A program made the translations under genes and the position numbers. From positions 1 through 7,708 of the forward strand of contig JAPLHL010000384.1 of assembly GCA_026389655.1 (NCBI GenBank): DNA of 7,708 bases. Direction: 5' to 3'. This document shows positions 1-5,214 of this stretch, piece after piece. This DNA comes from Chloroflexota bacterium. GTDB taxonomy: Bacteria; Chloroflexota; Dehalococcoidia; GIF9; UBA5629. The notes beneath the pieces were generated by a model. It worked only from the letters and a program-made list of their open reading frames with translations, was not told the DNA's origin and made no database searches. The first letter of the stretch is position 1, and each line of letters opens with the position of its first letter.

Positions 1-260
1 GGGCAAAGCCAGCCGCACCATGCCCGTCCGAATATGAAAGAAAGGGCTATCATAAAGAGCGCTATGAACAGGTAGTGATCAAACGTACGGCTGGATCTAA
101 GGTTTGCCAGCATGACCAGAGGGTCCAGCCTCATCAGCTCATGCGCAGCATAAAGAAACAGTACCAGGAAGCCAGCGAAAGCTATTATTTGTATTGCCTT
201 GCGCAGGTTTAGCCAGCTATGATTGTTCCATCCGCTTTTCTTATTTGGTTTAGGTGCCAA
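1..260 (-). CDS. NapH/NosR-like 4Fe-4S membrane protein, N-terminal part (cut by window edge)
   Basis: This is the N-terminal 86 residues of a gene continuing beyond base 1. Reading the minus strand gives a basic cytoplasmic start (MAPKPNKKSGW), a first membrane segment at about residues 21-41, the loop motif RLDPL at 44-48, a second membrane segment at about 63-77, and then GRAWCGWLC at 78-86 followed by a Pro codon. The pattern FGRxWCGWxCP is the entry to the first cluster site in the NapH/NosR/polyferredoxin family, which passes electrons across or along the membrane through two 4Fe-4S clusters. The start is a TTG at 260-258: an in-frame TGA lies just upstream, AAGGA sits 8 bases before the TTG, and no ATG occurs until residue 43. 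It overlaps the preceding lipoprotein gene by 11 bases, suggesting translational coupling. The family call is firm; the exact subfamily and substrate are unknown because most of the protein is missing. Confidence 0.8.
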   Translation of the reverse strand, partial: MAPKPNKKSGWNNHSWLNLRKAIQIIAFAGFLVLFLYAAHELMRLDPLVMLANLRSSRTFDHYLFIALFMIALSFIFGRAWCGWLC

Positions 261-1239
261 GAGTCAGTTCCTTGATATTGAGAGAGGAGAGATCGGAAGT
301 CCCCAGGCCTGCCGACACCGCCATCTTAATATTGGGTAAGTCATCGGGCTTTAACCCGAAGAGCGATGTGGCGTAGCTGTCGACGGCGACGATGTCAGTC
401 CCAGCGATGATTGTGTCCAGCTTGCGGACGTCTTTGAGGTCGCCGCCGGTTGGCCCGTTGGCTACCAGTATGCGTACAGCATCGACAATAGTAAGCGTAG
501 GCCTTACACGGGTGGCCAGGTCAGCGATACGCTGGTGCAAATTTATATGAAAACGTTGTGCGTTTTGTATGGTGCCCATCAGGTTCTTCATCCCTAGCGT
601 CAAGCCCGATCCGCTATGGTGTTTGGCGATGGGGATATTAATCAGCACATCAGCCTTGAGTATATCTTCATAAATGTCCCATGTATTAATATCTTTGCCC
701 AGTGGTATTTCCGTGGAAATGAATTTAAATTTGGACATTATTTCTATTTCTCCGCCCGCTTTTTCCACCTGTTCCTTGATGCCGCTGATGGCAAAACCCG
801 ACTCCGCTGTGCCACCGAACGGTTTATCCATCACCCGCACCCTCCCTGCGCCGGCTTCAAGGCAGAGCTTTGCTACGGCTGCAACCACCCACGGGTTGGT
901 TGTTGAGGCGTACTCGTAAGTCCTGATAGCAGGTCCGATATTGGGTTTGAGGATTACATTGTCGCCCTTTTTCACAAAACGCTTAATGCCGCCCAGTGTA
1001 TCTATGGCTTTTCTCACGAGCTCCTCCGGTTCCCCATGTTTGACTACCACGATGTCCGGGTAGTCTGTGGATTTGCTGTCTGGTTCGGTGCTCTTGGGAA
1101 CGGCAGGTAGGACTGGCGCTGCGGCCGCCGGGGCAGTGGACTGGGATGGAGAGCAGGCGCTTAAAAAGCGTGCGGCCATGAATGCACCCAGTCCAACCAG
1201 GGCTATTCTGAGAAAATCGCGGCGGGTGTATTCTGACAT
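250..1239 (-). CDS. Tat-exported lipoprotein with DUF362 domain
   Basis: A 329-residue protein. The N-terminus MSEYTRRDFLRIALVGLG is a twin-arginine signal (RRDFL at 6-10), followed by a hydrophobic stretch and a lipobox L26-S-A-C29, so it is probably folded in the cytoplasm, exported by Tat and anchored by lipid on Cys29. An Ala/Pro/Ser-rich linker (about 30-58) leads into a DUF362 domain (about 62-320), recognisable by ILKPNIG near 97, a NIPIAKHHSGSG-LGMKNLMG segment at 201-222, and TIVDAV at 250-255. DUF362 proteins often carry or accompany 4Fe-4S ferredoxin modules. This one has no CxxC clusters, and its partner is the NapH-like gene that overlaps its stop. The biochemical role of DUF362 is not established; electron transfer at the membrane is an inference from the pair. 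The start at 1239 is preferred over an upstream in-frame ATG at 1287 because it puts the Tat motif at the N-terminus and the earlier ATG lies in the promoter. Confidence 0.88.
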   Translation of the reverse strand: MSEYTRRDFLRIALVGLGAFMAARFLSACSPSQSTAPAAAAPVLPAVPKSTEPDSKSTDYPDIVVVKHGEPEELVRKAIDTLGGIKRFVKKGDNVILKPNIGPAIRTYEYASTTNPWVVAAVAKLCLEAGAGRVRVMDKPFGGTAESGFAISGIKEQVEKAGGEIEIMSKFKFISTEIPLGKDINTWDIYEDILKADVLINIPIAKHHSGSGLTLGMKNLMGTIQNAQRFHINLHQRIADLATRVRPTLTIVDAVRILVANGPTGGDLKDVRKLDTIIAGTDIVAVDSYATSLFGLKPDDLPNIKMAVSAGLGTSDLSSLNIKELTLGT

Positions 1240-1258
1240 TAAATTATATGTATAGAGA

Positions 1259-1287
1259 ATTATAGGAACAGATTTAAAACATGTCAA
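1259..1287 (-). promoter_or_regulatory. Consensus sigma70/sigmaA promoter of the DUF362 gene
   Basis: On the minus strand, TTGACA (1287-1282) and TATAAT (1264-1259) are separated by exactly 17 bases, a perfect match to the housekeeping consensus. Transcription should start near 1252, only about 13 bases before the ATG at 1239. That leader has no Shine-Dalgarno sequence, so the mRNA would be almost leaderless. The start site is inferred from spacing. Confidence 0.82.
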
Positions 1288-1288
1288 A

Positions 1289-1307
1289 GTAGAGCAGCTT
1301 GCTCAAC
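1289..1307. promoter_or_regulatory. Inverted repeat between divergent promoters, candidate operator
   Basis: GTAGAGCA-GCT-TGCTCAAC: two 8-base arms around a 3-base centre, with 7 of 8 positions paired (the inner GAGCA/TGCTC arms are perfect). It lies between the minus-strand -35 box (1282-1287) and the plus-strand -35-like box (1317-1322). Its centre is roughly 46 bases upstream of the predicted minus-strand start and 54 upstream of the plus-strand start, a usual place for a dimeric regulator. No regulator gene is in the window, and a repeat of this size can arise by chance. Confidence 0.4.
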
Positions 1308-1316
1308 AAACGCACT

Positions 1317-1345
1317 TTGTACCCTGACAGGCATTACACTATAAT
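1317..1345 (+). promoter_or_regulatory. Probable promoter of the plus-strand gene cluster
   Basis: A perfect TATAAT at 1340-1345 lies 17 bases downstream of TTGTAC (1317-1322), which keeps only the TTG of the -35 consensus. Predicted transcription would start near 1352, giving a leader of about 25 bases that contains the strong Shine-Dalgarno at 1363-1368. The -10 box is convincing; the weak -35 suggests an activator may be needed. Confidence 0.55.
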
Positions 1346-1362
1346 TCATCTCAATACAGTTG

Positions 1363-1370
1363 AGGAGGTC
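1363..1370 (+). promoter_or_regulatory. Strong Shine-Dalgarno that fixes the flavoprotein start
   Basis: AGGAGGTC ends 6 bases before the ATG at 1377 (8 bases from the AGGAGG core). It selects this ATG over the in-frame TTG at 1299, which would place the N-terminus upstream of the predicted transcription start. Confidence 0.85.
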
Positions 1371-1376
1371 AGGGAA

Positions 1377-1772
1377 ATGGCAAAATTGACGGCTGAGATG
1401 AAGGCCCTCATATCCAGTCAACAGGTTTTTGTCGGTACGGCAGGCCTGGATGGGAAACCGAGTATAGGGTTAAAAGGCAGTGCACGGGTCCATGACGATG
1501 AGCATATCGTATTTTTTGAGATGGCAGGAGGAAGGACCTGGGAGAACATTCAGAAAAATCCACAAGTAGCCATTGTAGTGGCGGACAGGACTAAAATGCA
1601 GGGCTTCCGCTTTGAAGGCAAAGTTGAGGAATTATTAACAACAGGTCCGCTGTATGAAGAGGCGAAAAAACTATCCGAGGCGATGAAAATACCAGTCCCG
1701 CCCAAAGCTGCCGTAGTAGTAGAAATTAAAGAGATCTACGATCTTGGAAAGGGCGGAAGAAAAGTATCATAA
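1377..1772 (+). CDS. Pyridoxamine 5'-phosphate oxidase-fold flavin-binding protein
   Basis: A 131-residue single-domain protein of the FMN-binding split-barrel (PNPOx-like) family. Recognisable segments are the first strands FVGTAGLDGKPSIGLKGSARV (read as 18-27 and 28-38), the HIVFFE strand at 43-48, the helix TWENIQKNPQVAIVVADR at about 54-71, and the strand GFRFEGKVEELL at 76-87. Small proteins of this type in anaerobes bind FMN, or sometimes F420 or heme, usually as dimers, and serve as flavin reductases or electron carriers; the substrate cannot be told from sequence. The length is typical of the short clade and well below true PdxH, so a role in vitamin B6 synthesis is unlikely. It has a near-perfect Shine-Dalgarno and is the first gene of the plus-strand cluster, 33 bases before the DUF4389 gene. 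Confidence 0.85.
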   Translation: MAKLTAEMKALISSQQVFVGTAGLDGKPSIGLKGSARVHDDEHIVFFEMAGGRTWENIQKNPQVAIVVADRTKMQGFRFEGKVEELLTTGPLYEEAKKLSEAMKIPVPPKAAVVVEIKEIYDLGKGGRKVS

Positions 1773-1805
1773 CCTGTAAAAACAAATATCAAAAGGAGGA
1801 AAACA

Positions 1806-2429
1806 ATGGCAGATACATATCCGGTAAATCTGGCGATCGACTATCCCGACCGAAAGCTGAACAGGCTTAGCTCTGCACTACGCATATTCTGGGTTATCCC
1901 TATCGCCATCGTACTTGTGCTTCTTCTGGGCGGCAACTTTCAGACTGGCGCCAAGGAAGGCATGGGAAGTTGGGTAGCTGGAATTGGTATAGTAGTGCTT
2001 CCCCTAGTGCTGATGATACTGTTCCGCAGGAAATATCCGAAATGGTGGTATGATTGGAATCTTGAATTGACCAAGTTTATGTTCAGAGTAAGAGTATATG
2101 GTTCTCTGAAGACCGATGTTTATCCTTCGACCGATGAGGAGCAGACGGTCCATGTTGAAATGCCCTACCCCGACGCTGCCCAGCTCAACCGGTGGCTGCC
2201 ATTGGTCAAATGGTTCCTGGCGATACCGCACATTATTGTGCTGGTCTTCCTGGGTATTGCAGCTTTTGTTGTCATCATAATTGCATGGTTCGCCATTTTG
2301 TTCACCGGCAAATATCCGAAAGACCTGTTTACATTTGTTCTTGACGTTTCCAGGTGGGCCCTGCGTGTGATGGCATATGCGCTGATGATGATAACCGACA
2401 AATATCCTCCCTTCCGGCTTGGCGTTTAA
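1806..2429 (+). CDS. DUF4389 membrane protein with internal duplication
   Basis: A 207-residue membrane protein with hydrophobic segments at about 25-43, 55-73, 132-166 (long enough for two short or one bent pair of helices) and perhaps 180-197. It starts at an ATG with AGGAGG 6 bases upstream. It appears to be two tandem DUF4389 units: YPDRKLNR then a hydrophobic stretch and KYPKWWYDW...RVRVY in the first half, and YPDAAQLNR, a hydrophobic stretch and KYPKDLFTF...LRVMAY in the second. Each half has an IP after the first aromatic part of the membrane segment (IPIAIVLV; IPHIIVLV). DUF4389 has no assigned function. It follows the flavoprotein gene by 33 bases and precedes the glycyl radical enzyme by 51, so it is likely cotranscribed with at least the former. 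Role unknown. Confidence 0.85.
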   Translation: MADTYPVNLAIDYPDRKLNRLSSALRIFWVIPIAIVLVLLLGGNFQTGAKEGMGSWVAGIGIVVLPLVLMILFRRKYPKWWYDWNLELTKFMFRVRVYGSLKTDVYPSTDEEQTVHVEMPYPDAAQLNRWLPLVKWFLAIPHIIVLVFLGIAAFVVIIIAWFAILFTGKYPKDLFTFVLDVSRWALRVMAYALMMITDKYPPFRLGV

Positions 2430-2480
2430 ATCCGGGCACACGGCTGACGGTAATAAGCCCGAAATTAAATAGGCAAGACG

Positions 2481-4832
2481 ATGAAGACTGAGACGTTAGT
2501 TGCGTCTGACAGATTTCAACGTATCAAGAGCGGGTTGCATAGCGAAAGGGTGCATTTATGCCCTGAAAGGGCATATTTAATCACCGATTTTTTCAAGCAT
2601 CACGACGATCCTTCGCAACCTGTAATTATCCGCAAAGCGCAGGCTACCCGCTACCTGCTGCAGAATAAATCTGCGAGGATTTATCCTGATGAGCTGATAG
2701 TCGGGAATATGGGCGGCTTCCGTATCTCCGCCCTCATGCAGCCGGAACTCAGCGGCATTTTTATGGCCACGGATATCCTCAATATAGATAAAAGAAAGAC
2801 AAACCCCTTGATTATGCCCTGGAGCGACCGCCTCAGGATGCTCTTAAGCATTATTCCATACTGGCTTTTCAGGAATATGCCGTTTAAGGCTTTCTATCCG
2901 CATTTGGCGAAATTCATTGAATATGTGGGTGATCAGTTGGATGCCAGGTATTACCTGATAAATGAGGCGGGTGGGATAGGGCATTTCTTACCCGATTATG
3001 AGGGAATGCTCAGGCAGGGAGTTGAGGGATACCTCACTTCAATGAGCGGAAAAAGTAGTGATCTGAACGAGGCGGCACGAATTGCCTGTAAGGGGTTGGT
3101 GGACTACGCCAACCATATGGCGGATGAAGCCGATCGCATGGCGGGAAAAGAGGAAGATGCAGGCAGGAGTAGTGAGCTTCATGAGATCGCCCGTATCTGC
3201 CGCATTGTGCCGTTAAAACCTGCATCCAGTTTTCATGAGGCCTTGCAGTCACTGTGGTTCACTCATATGGCTGTATGTTTGGAAGGCATAAATTCCGCTG
3301 TTTCATTCGGCAGGCTTGACCAGTACCTTTACCCGTACTATAAGCGTGATCTTGAGCGGGGGCGGATTACCCCTGAGAAGGCCAGGGAACTCCTGCTCTG
3401 CTTTTCCGCCAAGGCGGCGGAACACGTGTTCCTGTTATCGGAAAAAGTAAGTCAATACCATGGCGGATACCTGGTCGTCCAGGCTGGCATAGTTGGAGGT
3501 ATGGACAGGGAGGGCAAAGACGTTACCAACGACCTGACCTATATTATGCTGGATGTGATGGCTGAGTCCGGACTGCGCGACCCCAATTATCAGGCTCGTG
3601 TGCATGATGGTTCCCCTGACAGGTATTTGAAAAAGGTCGTAGAAGTGGCAAAGAAGGGCAACGGCGTCCCTGCTGTTTTCAACGATGAGGCAACGGTGAA
3701 GTCACTGGTTGCCAACGGCTATCCGCTTGAAGAAGCCAGGAATTACGCCCCGGTCGGCTGCGTGGAACCGGCATTGCCGGGCAAGAGCTTCTTCTCTACC
3801 GATGCGGCACTTGTGAACCTGCCCGTATGTCTTGAGCTGGCGCTCAACCGCGGCAGGCAGTTCGGGAGCAGGAAACTCGCAGGTTACCCTACTGCGGATG
3901 CACTGGTTTTTGGATCAATCGACAAGGTGATGGAAGCGTTCACTGAGCAGGTCAACTGCATTGTAAGCCGGTTGGTGGAAAATATACAGGTGGTCGAGAA
4001 AGGAAACCGGGATTTCCACCCAACACCGTTTTCATCCATGTTGATTGACGGTTGCCTGCAATCGGGAAAAGACGTCACCGCAGGAGGGGCGCTTTATAAT
4101 TCCAGCGGGATACAGGGCGTAGGTGTTGCAGATGTGGCTGATTCACTGGCCGCATTAGATGAACTGGTATTCAGAAGAAAAAAATATACCATGGGGCAGG
4201 TTATTGAAGCGCTGAAAAATAATTTTCAAACCAATCGGGAGTTGCAGGCTGAATTGGTTAACGTGCCTAAATATGGAAATGATCATAACCTGCCGGACGG
4301 CTATGCTAAAAAAGTAGTGGAAATCTTCTACAACGCTCTGTCCAGGCATAAGAATACTCGCGGCGGAAAGTATGTGCCCGGTTTTTACTCAGTCACCTGC
4401 CACGTAGCTTTTGGCGCACTTGTGGGAGCCTTGCCTAACGGACGCAAGGCCGGCGAACCATTTGCCGCCAGCATGGGAGCTTCCAATGGCAGGGACAGGC
4501 TGGGAGCGACTGCACTTCTTAATTCGGTAGCAGCTATAGATCCGTGCCTGTCGCCCAACGGATATGCTTTAAATCTCAGCTTCGACCCGGCCACCATTGA
4601 AGGCATCCGGGGTGACGATATACTGGCATCTCTTATAAAAGGCTTCTTTGAAAAAGGTGGAATGGAGGTGCAATTCAACGTGTTGTCCCGTGACCTGTTG
4701 GAGGATGCCCGCTGCAACCCCGGCAAATATCCGGGTATTGTCGTCCGGGTAGCCGGCTACTGCGCCTATTTTGATGATCTGCCGGAAAGCGCCAAGCTGG
4801 AGATTATCCAGCGTACTGTGTTGAAAGCATAA
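2481..4832 (+). CDS. Glycyl radical enzyme of the pyruvate formate-lyase/diol dehydratase superfamily
   Basis: A 783-residue, apparently full-length enzyme. The N-terminal PFL-type domain includes CPERAYLITDFFK at 27-39, PDELIVGN at 69-76, GHFLPDYEG at 167-175, FHEALQSLWF at 251-260 and GRLDQYLYPYY at 277-287. The active-site loop GCVEP puts the thiyl-radical Cys at 427 and the general base Glu at 429, with Thr440 and Asp441 thirteen and fourteen residues later. The C-terminal glycyl loop is VRVAGYCAYF with the radical at Gly759. The single Cys-x-Glu pattern places it with eliminating or decarboxylating members (glycerol dehydratase, choline and isethionate lyases, hydroxyproline dehydratase, arylacetate decarboxylases) and excludes pyruvate formate-lyase itself, which has two adjacent cysteines. 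Substrate unknown. Activity requires a radical-SAM activase, and none is in the window. No N-terminal microcompartment-targeting extension is evident. The ATG has only a weak Shine-Dalgarno (AGG, 7 bases away), so expression may be coupled to upstream translation. Confidence 0.92.
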   Translation: MKTETLVASDRFQRIKSGLHSERVHLCPERAYLITDFFKHHDDPSQPVIIRKAQATRYLLQNKSARIYPDELIVGNMGGFRISALMQPELSGIFMATDILNIDKRKTNPLIMPWSDRLRMLLSIIPYWLFRNMPFKAFYPHLAKFIEYVGDQLDARYYLINEAGGIGHFLPDYEGMLRQGVEGYLTSMSGKSSDLNEAARIACKGLVDYANHMADEADRMAGKEEDAGRSSELHEIARICRIVPLKPASSFHEALQSLWFTHMAVCLEGINSAVSFGRLDQYLYPYYKRDLERGRITPEKARELLLCFSAKAAEHVFLLSEKVSQYHGGYLVVQAGIVGGMDREGKDVTNDLTYIMLDVMAESGLRDPNYQARVHDGSPDRYLKKVVEVAKKGNGVPAVFNDEATVKSLVANGYPLEEARNYAPVGCVEPALPGKSFFSTDAALVNLPVCLELALNRGRQFGSRKLAGYPTADALVFGSIDKVMEAFTEQVNCIVSRLVENIQVVEKGNRDFHPTPFSSMLIDGCLQSGKDVTAGGALYNSSGIQGVGVADVADSLAALDELVFRRKKYTMGQVIEALKNNFQTNRELQAELVNVPKYGNDHNLPDGYAKKVVEIFYNALSRHKNTRGGKYVPGFYSVTCHVAFGALVGALPNGRKAGEPFAASMGASNGRDRLGATALLNSVAAIDPCLSPNGYALNLSFDPATIEGIRGDDILASLIKGFFEKGGMEVQFNVLSRDLLEDARCNPGKYPGIVVRVAGYCAYFDDLPESAKLEIIQRTVLKA

Positions 4833-4882
4833 ATCCCTGCTTATGAAATATATATAAAAATAATCTCAAATCGGAGAATGTG

Positions 4883-5209
4883 ATGGAAGAGTGTTTTTAC
4901 ACCAAAAAGGGCATAGAAAAAGCCGCCAGGATGTTCTCGCTCAAGCCGGAAATAATGAAGTCATTCCTGGATTTTGACGGCAAGGTTTTTGCCGAAGGCA
5001 GCCTGAGTGCGAAAAACAAGGAATTGATCGCCATTGCCTGTGCGCATGTCACGCAGTGCCCGTATTGCATCCAGGGCCATACTAAGAGGGCCAAAAAGGC
5101 CGGGGCGAGCGATGAAGAGATAGCGGAAGCTATCTTCGTTGCCGTTGCTATGCGTGCCGGAGGCGCAATGGCCCACAGTTGCATAGCCATGGGGACGCTG
5201 GAAGAATAG
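4883..5209 (+). CDS. AhpD-like / carboxymuconolactone decarboxylase family protein
   Basis: A 108-residue all-helical protein of the AhpD/CMD family. The core reads ELIAIACAHVTQCPYCIQGH, giving Glu47, Cys59, Cys62 and His66. The spacings (12 from Glu to the first Cys, 4 from the second Cys to His) match the AhpD proton-relay and redox-thiol arrangement, with Tyr61 where AhpD has His132, a frequent variant in this family. Such proteins act as thiol-disulfide peroxidase partners; those lacking CxxC are true decarboxylases, so a redox role is favoured here. The start is taken as the ATG at 4883 (GGAG at 4873-4876, 6 bases away); a GTG at 4880 directly before it is also in frame but sits too close to the Shine-Dalgarno. 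It follows the glycyl radical enzyme by 50 bases with no obvious terminator. It may protect or repair that enzyme's redox environment, which is an inference from position only. Confidence 0.87.
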   Translation: MEECFYTKKGIEKAARMFSLKPEIMKSFLDFDGKVFAEGSLSAKNKELIAIACAHVTQCPYCIQGHTKRAKKAGASDEEIAEAIFVAVAMRAGGAMAHSCIAMGTLEE

Positions 5210-5214
5210 AAAGC

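Noticed and set aside
1240..1287. N-terminal extension of the DUF362 protein from the in-frame ATG at 1287
   Set aside because: It would bury the Tat motif and lipobox behind 16 extra residues, and the extension covers the consensus promoter, so it would not be transcribed.
1299..1376. N-terminal extension of the flavin-fold protein from TTG at 1299
   Set aside because: It overlaps the predicted promoter and has no ribosome-binding site; the ATG at 1377 has a near-perfect one and gives the normal family N-terminus.
2004..2441. 145-codon open frame antisense to the DUF4389 gene
   Set aside because: It lies wholly across a convincing membrane-protein gene, has unremarkable, poorly structured composition and no recognisable motif.
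2433..2461. Possible terminator hairpin (CGGGC ... GCCCG) between the DUF4389 and glycyl radical enzyme genes
   Set aside because: The stem is only 5 base pairs around a 19-base loop and no T-run follows, so it is unlikely to terminate.
4385..4726. 113-codon open frame antisense to the end of the glycyl radical enzyme gene
   Set aside because: It is the shadow of a strongly conserved coding region, with no domain or ribosome-binding site seen.
2481..4832. Identification of the glycyl radical enzyme as pyruvate formate-lyase (pflB)
   Set aside because: Pyruvate formate-lyase has adjacent cysteines at the active site; here the loop is GCVEP with one Cys and a catalytic Glu, typical of dehydratases, lyases and decarboxylases.
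4833..4882. AT-rich gap before the AhpD-like gene as an internal promoter
   Set aside because: Several TATA-like runs exist, but none has a -35-like hexamer at 16-18 bases, and AT-richness alone is not enough.
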